Positions 32,036 through 43,733 of a DNA stretch of 64,000 nt are shown here, one piece after another. The stretch comes from Cordylochernes scorpioides. Lineage: Eukaryota; Arthropoda; Arachnida; Pseudoscorpiones; Chernetidae. The DNA is taken from positions 139,213,505-139,277,504 of the forward strand of contig CP092865.1 of NCBI GenBank assembly GCA_030710605.1, read 5' to 3'. The number at the start of each line of letters is the position of its first letter. Position 1 is the stretch's first letter. The position numbers and the translations under genes were made by a program. The notes under the pieces are model-generated. The model was not told where the DNA came from. It ran no database searches and saw only the letters and a list, made by a program, of their open reading frames with translations.

Positions 32036-32154
32036 AGTAAATATTAACTTTGAATAAACCGCTCTACTATTGTATTGGTATGTTCTGGAGGTATTCCTGG
32101 TATTTAGGACATAAGGGCTTTGGTATAATAGGAATATATCGCATCAACCCTAAA

Positions 32155-32650
32155 TACAACAAAACCTTTATTAAGACACTATTGTCTTACAAGGGGATTC
32201 CCCTAAAAAGTTATATATGTAAATGAGTGAGGAGGAAAAGCAATTTAGAGGGGAGGGGGGAGCAACCAGCCGTTGTCTATGGATTTGAGCACTTCTTCCC
32301 TCATTTTATCAATCGCCTTGAAATTTTTTAAATATTTATAAACAAATGTTTTATCCAGCAGGAGAGTAGTAAAAATTTTATATACATGTTGTTCATTATA
32401 GCGAGTTAGCCCCGAAATTTCGTGAATTTTCAGTCTCTTTTCCTGTAGAAATGGGCAATGGAACAAATAATGGACCAAATTGTCTTGGTTGACGGCATTG
32501 CATAAAGTAGCAATTAGAAGGGTCGCTGTTCCAAAATCCCGTGATATCCTCGGGGAAAAATAGCCATAGAATCCTTTGACGGGCTATAAATCGTTTAATT
32601 TTCAAAGGGAAGTTCATAAACCCTAAATACATGTACAAGGAATTCCTCCA
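32155..32650 (-). mobile_element. LINE 3' end, frameshifted (mirror copy)
   Basis: Two overlapping frames (32396-32638 and 32245-32478) together match the left ORF tail. The break falls in the zinc knuckle, so only HYLFHC survives in the second frame. The 3' UTR with the CTTTATTAAGAC complement is retained. Confidence 0.75.
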
Positions 32651-32689
32651 AATTACCAGCTAGAATGGCACAATAGTTAAATATGATAT

Positions 32690-32765
32690 CCGAGCTGTCT
32701 TTTCGATAAAACTACCAAAACCGCTGGGAGAGTTCGCCACTGATGAGCTAGGCCCGCCCCACGCT
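32690..32765 (+). mobile_element. element A relic
   Basis: AACCGCTGGGAGAGTTCGCC and CTGATGAGCTAGG are present, but the GUC/helix III strand is altered. The mirror is 10300-10390. Confidence 0.5.
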
Positions 32766-32867
32766 GATATCCAATACCTTTCAAATAGCGTACGTAATTG
32801 AATTTCCTTTATTAATCAAGAAAAAGGGTATTTGGCCAATATTTCGGAAAATAAAAAACACCGATTA

Positions 32868-33458
32868 AACTCATAGACAAAACTTAAGGAAGTTGTACCT
32901 TTTAGCATGTATATCTGGATTCATACAATAACTCTGAAAGATACACTCATGGACTAAACTTAAGGAAGTTGTACCTTTTAGCATGTATATCGGGATTCAG
33001 ATAATAACTGAAAGATACACTCATTGACAGAACTTAAGTTGTACCTTTTAGCATGTATATCGGGATTCAGACAATAACTCTGAAAGATACACTCATGGAC
33101 TAAACTTAAGGAAGTTGTATCTTTTAGCATGTATACCGGGATTCAGACAATAACTCTGAAAGATACACTCATGGACAAAACTTAAGGAAGATGTACCTTT
33201 CAGCATGTATATCGGGATTCATACAATAACTCTGAAAGATAAACTCATGGACTAAACTTAAGGAAGTTGTACCTTTTAGCATGTATATCGGGATTCATAC
33301 AATAACTCTGAAAGATACACTCATGGACTAAACTTAAGGAAGTTGTACCTTTCAGCATGTATATCTGGATTCAGATAATAATTCTGAAAGATATTACAGT
33401 GATCTTTATTGAAGATACATAAGATAACTAAGTGTAAACAAAATTACCCGTCTCCTTA

Positions 33459-33489
<31 letters not shown>

Positions 33490-33545
33490 GATGACCGGCG
33501 ATAACAAAGACTTTCCACTTCCATAAGTTTTGTCCATGAGTGTAT
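32868..33545. mobile_element. Tc1-type MITE with inner 76-bp tandem expansion (7 copies)
   Basis: Ends as at 9993. From 32873 to about 33395 a 76-bp block starting ACTCATGGACTAAACTTAAG and containing AGCATGTATATCGGGATTC is repeated seven times. The left arm has one. The repeat includes the MITE terminal sequence itself. Confidence 0.85.
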
Positions 33546-33849
33546 ATCGTAACATGACGTAAATATAATATAATTTGCATATACCTATCTTCTGAAAATA
33601 GATGTTGTCTGTGTGGCCGACATTCCTAGTTCAGAAAAATAAGACACTTCGGTGGCAGAAGAGTTTTTTTTTTTTTCGACATTCAGAGACAAAAATATTT
33701 TGTTCTCGGTAGGGGAAAAATTGAAAATAAAGCAGAGGGAGACGCAAAAAATTAAATATTGTTTTGATGGAAGTGTGTCGAATTTTTAAGAATTTACCTC
33801 TACTCATTATATCAACATCACTGTCTCGAAATATAAAAAGAATATTAAA

Positions 33850-34145
33850 AATAATGAAGGCATATCCTGACCAAAAGCACATGTGCTTTTTAGATGGCAG
33901 AGCGCCATCTAGTGGAGCAAAAATAAACTAAACGTTTATTTAACTTGCTCCGTGATATTTGGCCAACCCAATTTCTTGATAAATCAAGAAAAGCTATCCA
34001 TGAAAGCGTTTCGCGCTTTTGGCGCTCTTCAGCGTGGATCAGGTTGTACCACTTGAGACCAAAAAGATTTTTGATCCCAGAGGCTTCTTGAAAAACCAAG
34101 AAAGGAGGTATTTAAGGCCAAACTTTCGTAAATACGCTTAATTAT
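33850..34145 (-). mobile_element. HHR-bearing element, right-arm only
   Basis: No counterpart in the left arm between the shared sequences flanking it. It contains AGATGGC tail words, a TTTCTTGATAAATCAAGAAA palindrome and a decayed HHR. The 3' end GGTCAGGATATGCC is shared with 35956-36139. Confidence 0.6.
33995..34040 (-). ncRNA. hammerhead ribozyme, degenerate
   Basis: Minus strand: ATCCACG, CTGAAGA, GCGC-CAAAA-GCGC, GAAA, CGCTTT, CATGGAT. Stem II and the core are intact. Helix I has one mismatch and the G of the cleavage-site GUC is replaced. Confidence 0.55.
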
Positions 34146-34474
34146 TAGGAAAGTCAAACTTAATGATGACGCACCAATTTATTTAAGGAACAATCACAAA
34201 CTGAAATTGAATAAATATAAGTTATTCAATAAGGGAAGTATATAGAATAGCACAAGATATAAATATCAAAATTAATAATCTGTTCATGAAATAAAAATAT
34301 TCGGATACCATATTCTTGTATTTAGAATTTATCTTAATCCAGGCCTCGAGACACCTACTGCTGGAATACCCACTCTTCTTCACCGCTAGATAACAGACAA
34401 TAAATAATGTTGTAGATCTATATCAATTTGTAAATAGCAGAGAGAATTATCATAGATTTAACTATTTTTGTAAA

Positions 34475-34760
34475 TACACCTATCCCCCGATTTACACGGT
34501 GTACTTGTTTTACACGTTTTCGCTTTTACATGGTTTTCCAAATAAGTTTTTTTTTTTTTGTTTTTATCGCACTATACTAAATGCTACTGTGATTGAACAC
34601 ATGCGCTGTGTACACATCTCAAGAGGAATCCCGAGCTTATGTGCTGACTACATATTTTAACCTGTCAATGCGTTTTATTTTTATTTCTGTGTACACCTAT
34701 CCCCCGATTTACACGTTTTTCTCAGAAACGTATCTACCATGTAAATCGGGGGATAGGTGC
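34475..34760. mobile_element. MITE with CACCTATCCCCCGATTTACA ends, right-arm only
   Basis: 20-bp inverted ends with an extra internal copy at about 34691. Absent from the left arm. The end style resembles pogo-type MITEs; the family is unknown to me. Confidence 0.75.
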
Positions 34761-34763
34761 ATA

Positions 34764-35006
34764 TTTATAAAATGAAAGGATTTAAAAGCACGAATTTTTC
34801 TTTTATACAGAATACAAACTTCTACTGTCCTTACTGCGATGAAAATATATATTGGGAGGGTTCACCACTGATGAGCCAAGCCCTCCCATAATTTTTTTTT
34901 CCATCGCAGTAAGGGAAGTAGAAGTTTGTATTATGTATAAAAGAAACATTCGTGCTTTTAAATCCTTTCATTTTATATGTATAGATGGCGCGTTATTGCT
35001 TTGTGT
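34764..35006 (+). mobile_element. element A, short form with strong inverted ends
   Basis: Outer arms ATGAAAGGATTTAAAAGCAC/complement, then TTCTACTGTCCTTACTGC, a reduced core with only CACCA-CTGATGA-GCCAA, and a tail ATAGATGGCGCGTTATTGC. The strands carrying the cleavage site and GAAA are missing. Confidence 0.75.
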
Positions 35007-35694
35007 TAAATATATTTATGATTATCTTTCTAACCTGGAAGTATCAGGTTTCTAATATATCTTATTGTATTTTTTTTATTAATTTAATTTTTTATATAAT
35101 ATGTTTATAACTGCTCCTGTTTAAAAATGTAAATCGATGCAATTATCCCCTATTCGAGATATCGCGTTTTGTGTGCTGAAATAAAAGAAATAGAATTATT
35201 GCTTTAACTGATATGATGGAATATTGTTATTCTTTTAGAAAGAACAGGAATAGGTGAATAAATATTCGATTACAACTCGATAAAAAAAACGAAACGTTGT
35301 TTCTAAGAACGATTGTAATTTGATATCCCCACAATTGACCTACTGTCATTAAAGGATCTATCAACTCTTTGGGATCTTCCACTTCCGCATTTCTGGTCAG
35401 GATGCCTCTCCTTTTGATTGGATCCTTTAGGGGAAATCATTTTGTACAATTTGACCTCTTGACATGATTCCTTCTCTCTAACATCGAACTATCATTTTGG
35501 ATGAAATATTTGATAGATATATCAGATTGACGTAAAATTCTTCTGATTTGGCATTCTTGTAACGGCTTGGTTTATCCGACTAGCTTTCTAGTTGTATTCA
35601 AAACGCATAACATGATCACAATAATCGCAATTCGTAAATGGAGACTGCACGTCTACCATACGTAGTATAGGAAATTAAAGATTTAGAGCACAAT

Positions 35695-35950
35695 TATTTT
35701 ACACATGAAACAAACTTCTATTATCCTTACTGCGATGAAAAATATATTGGGAGGGTTTGGCTCATCAGTGGTGAACCTTCCCGGCGGTTTCACCAATTTA
35801 ATCTACACCAATATGTACCAGACAGCTTCTTAAAGCTCTAATTCTGTATTGGACGATTCTGCTTATGTATGCTACACTGAAAGGTGGAATCAGAAATGAT
35901 ATTCAAGTAAACTATAGACATAAGCTTTTAGGACAGTAGAATTACATATA
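35695..35950 (-). mobile_element. element A (mirror of 8425-8655)
   Basis: CTGATGA and GAAA are retained, but helix III is broken (AGCTGT opposite ACCGCC). Confidence 0.7.
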
Positions 35951-35955
35951 ATTAT

Positions 35956-36139
35956 GACGAGCGCCAACAGCGCGAAATGCGTTCGTGGATGGCTTTTCTT
36001 GCTTTATCAAGAAATTGGGTTGGCCAAATATCAGGGAACAGGCTAAATCAATGAATAGTTGATTTCTGTTCCACTAGATGGCGCTATGCCTTCTGAAAAG
36101 CACATGTGCTCCTGGTCAGGATATGCCATTTTATTTTTA
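35956..36139 (+). mobile_element. 5'-truncated HHR element with 10-bp target duplication
   Basis: ATATAATTAT flanks both sides (35946-35955, 36140-36149); the empty site is in the left arm. The element begins inside the HHR core (GACGA, GCGC-CAACA-GCGC, GAAA, TGCGTT, CGTGG) and ends GGTCAGGATATGCC. A fixed 3' end, 5' truncation and direct duplication point to target-primed reverse transcription. Confidence 0.75.
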
Positions 36140-36339
36140 ATATAATTATTTGCATCGAGCAATGTCCTTTCGAAAACAATAAGGATAAGACCAGTTAGAA
36201 GTTGTGTACAAGAAACAAACGTGTTTAAAGCTTTCATTTCCTTTATATAGATGGCGCGTTCCTACCTTATATTAATACGTATTATGACACGATATACAGT
36301 GAAGAATTTTTGAATATCTGTAAAGTCCGTGGATAGTAA

Positions 36340-37165
36340 ATTGGGATTTACTGGATATTTTACAAAACCATTCCTTCAGCAAGATCCATCTTCATCTCTT
36401 TTGTTGAAGATTATCGAAAATCATGAATGTACGTATCTCTGAATACATGTAAGTCTATGAAACGTAAGCTGAGATATTACTGTACATTTCACCAAGTCAT
36501 TCGTTCATCAATATCTTGTGTTTACCTCTTTTGTTTAAGAATTACTAAAAATCAAGAACATGCGCAACTCTGAGTTCATTTAAGTATATGCAACGTAAGC
36601 TAGGATATTACTGGGGATTCTACAAAGCCATACGTTCAAGATCTTGTGTTTACCCCTTTTGGTTAAGAATAACTAAAAATCAAGAACACGCGCAACTCCA
36701 AGTTCATGTAAGTATATACAACGTAAGCTGAGACATTACTGGACATTTCACCAAGTCATTCGTTCATCAAAATCTTGTGTTTACCTCTTTTGTTTAAGAA
36801 TCACTAGAAATCAAGAACACGCGCAACTCCAAATTTACATCAGTCTATACAACGTAAGCTGAGATATTACTGGATATTTTATAAAGCTATTCGTTCATTA
36901 ATATATGTTTGCCTCTTTTGTTTAAGAAACATTAGAAATTAAGAACATGCGCAACTCCAAGTTAATGTAAGTCTATGCAACGTAAACTGGGATATTTGGA
37001 TATTACTGGACATTTTACACAAAGCTATTTGTTCAAGATATTTTTACATCTTTTGTTTAAGAATTACTAAAAACCAAAAACACTCACAACTTCAATTTTA
37101 TACGAGTCTATACAACTTAAGTTGAGACATTACTGGATATTTTACAAAGAGACATTCTTTCATCA
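36340..37165. repeat. 125-bp degenerate tandem repeat (mirror)
   Basis: Counterpart of 7655-8225, about six units. Confidence 0.75.
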
Positions 37166-37654
37166 AGATCTGTTTGCCTTTTTCTCGAAAATTCACTGAT
37201 GAATCCTTCTCTTCAGAACAAGACTGTTTCCTTCTCCGATGCCAACGTACTTTGAGGCCATCAAGACAAAAAGAGCAGTGGAATGAAAACTTAAGATGTT
37301 GCCTTATTAACTCTTTCTTCTTCCCTCATTTTAATTGTAAATTCCGTTCCAAATTGTTTATAATTAAGTGATTAGATTAGGGGGAAAATAAGACCAATTA
37401 GGTTTTTTTTTTGTCGGTCTGTTGGTTTCACTAGCAAGTTGTGCTCGGGGGTTCCTTGCTTTCTTTTTTAAAAATATTTATAGTCTTGTCTTTTTATATA
37501 TTGATTGATCTTCAGTCAAGGGAATTCCTGCTGATGTAGTGGACAGAGTTCAAACATTTGTCAAACTATATTTGCATATTGGTAAACATTAATTCAATGG
37601 GGAAAATGCAGAAGGAGTATTGGTTCTACCATTTCACTTTATTAGAATATCCCA

Positions 37655-37745
37655 TTTTTTTGCTGTTACGATAGATTTTGTGAATTTCCTTATTTCTCAT
37701 AAGGAAATGCATAAAATCTATCGTAACAGCAAAAAAAAGGGTGTA
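37655..37745. repeat. hairpin (mirror of 7067-7157)
   Basis: Inverted ATCGTAACAGCAAAAAA arms. Confidence 0.7.
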
Positions 37746-39108
37746 TTCTGGCGACCTTTTGACTCAAATCAAAATGCAGTATTTTGTGAAATTGTATTCG
37801 CCCTGAACAAATAGTCAATGAAAGTTAAGACTCGCTTTTGTGATATGCAAATTGAGGTACCAAATCCTGGCAATAACCATGTTCTTCCTGAAGCCTAGAC
37901 TGAATATAGAATATAAATACGCATTATAAAATATTCCAACAGATTATGAAGAAGATAAAGATAGAATGACTTCTTTATAATCTTTTGGTATCTTTGATTC
38001 CTACTTGCATATATATATTTGAGCTATTATTATTTGTTATGAATAGAATATAAATACGCATTAAAATATTCAAACATATTATGAAGAAAAGAAAAGAAAT
38101 CAAGAAATATATATTCTTTATAATCTATTGGAATCTTTTGATTCCTATTTGCCTATATATTTGAGCTATTATTAATATTTTAATGAATAGAATATATGCT
38201 GTACCGAATCGCGAAAATCACTATCCAACATCCCCTATAGGCTATTGAAGTTTTATATTTTATAGTCTTTAGATAAAAATGAAATTAAAAATTGCAATAA
38301 ACTGATATGGGTCACATATTGTAAACATAGTCTATAGATAACCTTCTTTAAATAGCATTGACAGATATAATAAAAAAAATCGTCGACATTTGACAATTAA
38401 CAGAATTTTATTGCATCTTATCAACATATGCAAAAGTTCGCAGTTATAGAATTTGGTGGAAAATCGCCAGCGGGTCTCCAGCGACACAACGCATTATGAA
38501 GAAAACAGATCACGAGTTTTAAACTTCGTTTGAAGTCTGTTAATTTGAATAAAATATTGAAGATCATTTTTAACTTATCTGTATAATATTTCTTTTATTA
38601 TTATTATTATTTTATTCAAATCTTCATTCTCTAAAATTCACGAATTGTTGTATATATATTAATTAATTGTTACCACAGAGTGTGTGTAAGTTCACAGGTA
38701 AATAGGAGCTAACCGAAACAGAAAAAAGTTCCTTTGTTTAATATTAGTTTCCCTTTTATATTTTGTTCTCTCTCTTATAAATCAATAAATATAATGTTTG
38801 TTAATAATTCTTGGAATCAGTTTCATTAATAATTCTAAGCAAAGTCAACACGAATGCCTTCAATTTAGCAGACGATGTTTCTATTATAGTCAGTTTTGAC
38901 TAACCCTGAAGGAAATAATACTCTAAATAGATTTCAAACTAACTTTTAAGTTCGCTATATTAGTAAATATATTTGAAGCAGAGTATTATTAACGTTTAAT
39001 CAACAATGTATGTAAAATAACTATAAATAAGGCTTAAAATAACAATGTGTTTATGTTTTAATTATCTTTTACATTTTTAGTAATACATTTTTAAATACCT
39101 TTTTTTGC

Positions 39109-39392
39109 TTATCCCTAGTACACGTGGTACAGGCCATGATAATCATGGTTGGAAGAAGTAAGCGACTGTTTTTACTGTAAGTGCACCACATGTCTACACA
39201 TGAGAAAAGCAGTTCGACTTTGCATTTACAAATGTGCCAGAACCCGTTTGATTAATTGCACTCGCTGGTGGGGTTGGACTTTTGCAAGAATCGGGGGCCA
39301 TTTATCAGAAAAAGTGCTCAATGCGGGAATCGAACCCGGGTCGTAGCGGTCCAAAACCAACGGTTTAGACTCTCACTTCCACCGACCCCCTT
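39109..39392 (-). mobile_element. tRNA-derived SINE (mirror copy)
   Basis: B box on the minus strand at 39326-39336 (complement GGAATCGAACC). Nearly identical to 5420-5712. Confidence 0.88.
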
Positions 39393-39960
39393 AAATTTTT
39401 AAATTCACAGTGAAAATCCTATAATAATAGGATTCCTATTATATTCGAAACCACAACATTAAAGATGTTTTAGTTTTAAATAAAAAAAAATAATTTTAAA
39501 ATTTGGCTTATATATATTAGACATTTTATATATTTTTTAATCAAGAAATACAAATAATTTGTAAAAAATAAATTGTATTGATAGATAGCAATAACATTTA
39601 TAAATACAAATAATGCAATTTAGTTTTATCTCAAGTAAAGTTAATTATTGTATAAGAGATTGTAATAATCGTTATTTCTCCTTTAAATAAATTTCGATTT
39701 TTCGTTCAAAAGAAACACATTCGGGATAATTTTCAAATGTCGTTCTACAATAAGAGATTGAGTAGAATTTTTCTTATAATCTCATTACAAGCTGCTTCCC
39801 AGCTCCTGGTTCCTGGTTCAAATTCACATCAATACGAGGTACCTCGTAGGTACCGCTCAGCAAGAGCAACCTAGTTCATGATAATTGAAACAGTGAATAA
39901 TATATGAAGGTTATTCACATATTAAACAAATTAAACGCGGGATTCAATCCCGGTTCATGA

Positions 39961-40713
39961 CTGTCGGGAATCGAGCGTGTTACCCTCTCATCCACCGACT
40001 TATTGTCGGGAATCGAGCGTGTTACCCTCTCATCCACCGACTTATTGTCGGGAATCGAGCGTATTACCCTCTCATCCACCGACTTATTGTCGGGAATCGA
40101 GCGTGTTACCCTCTCATCCACCGACTTATTGTCGGGAATCGAGCGTATTACCCTCTCATCCACCGACTTATTGTCGGGAATCGAGCGTGTTACCCTCTCA
40201 TCCACCGACTTATTGTCGGGAATCGAGCGTTTTACCCTCTCATCCACCGATTGATTGTCGGGAATCGAGCGTGTTACCCTCTCATCCACCGACTTATTGT
40301 CGGGAATCGAGCGTTTTACCCTCTCATCCACCGACTTATTGTCGGGAATCGAGCGTTTTACCCTCTCATCCACCGATTGATTGTCGGGAATCGAGCGTGT
40401 TACCCTCTCATCCACCGACTTATTGTCGGGAATCGAGCGTTTTACCCTCTCATCCACCGATTGATTGTCGGGAATCGAGCGTGTTACCCTCTCATCCACC
40501 GACTTATTGTCGGGAATCGAGCGTGTTACCCTCTCATCCACCGACTTATTGTCGGGAATCGAGCGTTTTACCCTCTCATCCACCGATTGATTGTCGGGAA
40601 TCGAGCGTGTTACCCTCTCATCCACCGACTTATTGTCGGGAATCGAGCGTTTTACCCTCTCATCCACCGATTGATTGTCGGGAATCGAGCGTGTTACCCT
40701 CTCATCCACCGAC
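39961..40713 (-). repeat. 42-bp tandem array, 18 copies
   Basis: Mirror of 4234-4860 with three more copies and more variants. Units with GCGTTTTACC and units followed by CGATTGATTGTCGG recur in a non-random order, suggesting block duplication of several units. A SINE tail lies at 39825-39960. Long open frames in four frames are by-products of the 42-bp period. Confidence 0.93.
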
Positions 40714-40962
40714 TTTCATAAATATTGGTTTAAAAAATTAAAATAAAATCATTAGGCTTCAAGGGATAAGTTTCTTTTTTTAAATAAAAAAAAACTGGGC
40801 ATTGATATTTGATAACCCTAAAGTAAATCTAAACGAAAACCTCAATAAAATAGTTAACCTATCAACACTTCTTTCTTTTGTACACAGTTCTTTTTCTCTC
40901 TCTTTCTCATTGTTAACATCATATGGCTATTCTATTCACGGCCTAAAATTATTGTATATATA

Positions 40963-41826
40963 TGTGACAATATCGTTGCGGGGTTTCTTGTTGTTGGATG
41001 CGAATGGTGAGATTTGGTTGAAGCGCAGTCGTTGAGTGGTAAGTGAAGCACACAGTTAGGAATAATCAGGACACATGATGAGATTTGAAAATAAAAGGCA
41101 ACTGGATTGGAGGGAAGAAAGCTTGATAAGAGCTGAGCGATTTGACTTATTAATTAGTTGATCACATGGCGATGATTGGATTTAGATGAAATAAGCGGAG
41201 AGAGAGAGATCTCTAGAGTAGATGTTACCTTGTTGGAAGCGAAGGAGCAACTCTAGGTGTTGTTCCTATGAGAGCTAAGACACTACTGACAATTCTTGTC
41301 TTTCGATTTAACACCAAGCCTCAGTGTCTCTCCGATTGGTCGAGAGATGTCACATGATCTTGTCCTATTGGTTGACCTACTTAAGGTGCGGTCTTATGAT
41401 TGGCCGGCGGCTTCCCTTGATGAAAGCTGTGCCCTGCCTGGTATATCCGATTTCGTCAGGAAGTGTTTGGTGGCTTGACGCTTATAGCTTCGATGGATAT
41501 TAGAGACGTCCTGTCTTTGCCGGAAATGTTGGGCGTTAGCTTAATATTTATAACTTCTGGTCACCGAATACATTCTGCTTTGTCAGGAAGTATCGAGTGC
41601 TTCTGGTCTAATATAACTTCTGCGGTCACTAGAGACGTCCGGTCTCTGCCCCTGCAATGTTGACACAGGGGTGCCAAAATAGTCGTGCCAGCTTTAGTCT
41701 TACTTCCTATATCTTTTGTTACTTTCTTTCCTCCAGTTACCTTGTTCTTTATTAAGTCTTTGAAAATCATACATGATACATACATAGTGGGTCGGGGTTG
41801 CATTTAATTATATACAAATTATGACA
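40963..41826 (-). repeat. 3' LTR (left copy, 864 bp)
   Basis: Starts TGTGACAATATCG, ends AAATTATGACA. The only difference I found from the right LTR is one G fewer in a G-run near 41669. Confidence 0.93.
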
Positions 41827-42059
41827 GATGCGCCCCCTACATGTGAAGAATTCAAGAAGGGGTTAGCCTGAGAGAATTCTGTAAAGTGAAAAATAATTTT
41901 GTGGGAAAATTAGTTGTGGGTATGGAGGGGCTATATACAAACATTGCTGGTAATATAAAAGTAAAATAGAATGGTGTTGATGATATAGGTTGAGTATAAT
42001 TAATAGAAATCAAAAATTTTTAATTGTAAGAAATCAAGGAATGTTATGGTACATAGTGG

Positions 42060-42800
42060 GTAAAAAAGAAAATGTGCCTAAACGAATTCTACTCGAGATA
42101 AGAAATGATATCGAGGGAGTTCTATTAAGGCTTTTGAAATCAAATAAAAATAATATAAAAATAGTTGAATGAAATCAAAATTGAATGTGTTTGGTTGAAA
42201 AAGAAAAATATTTTGTTGCATGGTGACAAAGACAACTGCTTAGTTACTTTTTTGCTCGACTTTTGAGAAAAGAAATCGAGGAAATTTCATAAGGCGCTTT
42301 GAAATCAAAACAAAATAAAATAAGAGTAGTTGAATGAAATCAAAATTGAATGTGTTTGGTTGAATGGTGAGAAAAAAAAAAGGAAAAATGCCTAATTACT
42401 TTTTTGCTTGAATTTTGGAAAGGAATTCGAGGAAATTTCATAAGGTCTTTTGAGAAATCAAAGTAAAATAAAAATAAAAAGTTGGAAGAAATCAAAGTGA
42501 ATGCTTGGTGCGTGGTGAGAAAAAAAGGGAAAATGCCTAATTACTTTTTTGCTTGAATTTTGGAAAGGAATTCGAGGAAATTTCATAAGGTCTTTTGAGA
42601 AATCAAAGTAAAATAAAAATAAAAAGTTGGAAGAAATCAAAGTGAATGCTTGGTGCGTGGTGAGAAAAAAAAGGAAAAATGCCTAATTATATTCTAGCTC
42701 GGAATTGGGAATGGAGACCGAGGGAATTCTATTAGGTCTTTTGAGAAATCAAAAATAAAAATAAAATAAAAGTTTTTTGAACGAAATCAAAGTTGAGTGC
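42060..42800. repeat. imperfect tandem repeat, about 145 bp, 4-5 copies
   Basis: Repeats AAATGCCTAATTACTTTTTT, GGAAATTTCATAAGG and GGAAGAAATCAAAG, with starts near 42388, 42533 and 42679. Internal to the LTR element; no coding. Confidence 0.75.
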
Positions 42801-43733
42801 TTGGAAAAAAAAAAGAAAAATGAAAAATAAAAAGATTTCAACAACAAAGGGTGATTTAATGTTTTTAGTTTAATCGAAAGTCAGTGAGTTTTCGTTGATA
42901 ATTGAGTTGTGGCAATATAAGTCAAGTGGTAAATAGAATGATAATTGATAAGTGAAAATGATAATATAAACTAATTGGTAAATAAAATGATAGTTAATGA
43001 TTAAAATTGATAATAAGTTGAATAAATTGATAAATTGATTAAATATTTAAATTTTAATTGAGAGAAAATAATGGAAATGATTGATATGAAAAATAAGGTG
43101 TATTGGTTTGAACCCTATGGTATCTACATGCCCTGATCTACATGTATTGGTTGCTCCATTTTGCCCTATAAATGTTTTACTTGCTCAATTATGCCCTATA
43201 AATTTTTTGTCTCATCTGTAGCGACACTTAGGTGAAAAACGTGATTCTAGCCCTCAAGTGCGTTTATGCTGTGTGTACAGGAGACATGGAAATCTATATA
43301 ACCTTTATGTGTAATTTTTTGTCTTTGTGTGTGTGTTGTGAAAAATGTTAGAAGTCGGTTGTGTAAGAGATGTGTGAGCTAGTTCTGGGTGTTGTTTCGT
43401 GGATGTGTAATTGGGTGGTAAAAATCGATATGTAGACTCGAACTGGAATCAAAACCGGTGGCATAGTGAGGTTCCCAGTCGACCTCAATAGGGGATCTTC
43501 TCATTGTAATTAGAGATACGGAAGTGGTGTGTGTCGGGCAAACGAGAGGGAGGGAAATTGGAGATCGGACGAAGGCGCTCCGCTTTGTTTACAGAGGCCG
43601 AATTTAACCGCAGCGGACTATACTTCCTGTCGTGGTGTTTCAAATCCTCATTTCCTGCCGTCTATTTATTTTGGGGTGTGGCTCGGGGCTTGTTTTTGGA
43701 GCGTGGTTTCTCCGACATTGTTTGGTCATCTTT

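Noticed and set aside
39915-40741. Repeat-protein genes in the right 42-bp array
   Set aside because: Same reason; four overlapping frames cannot all be real and none has support.
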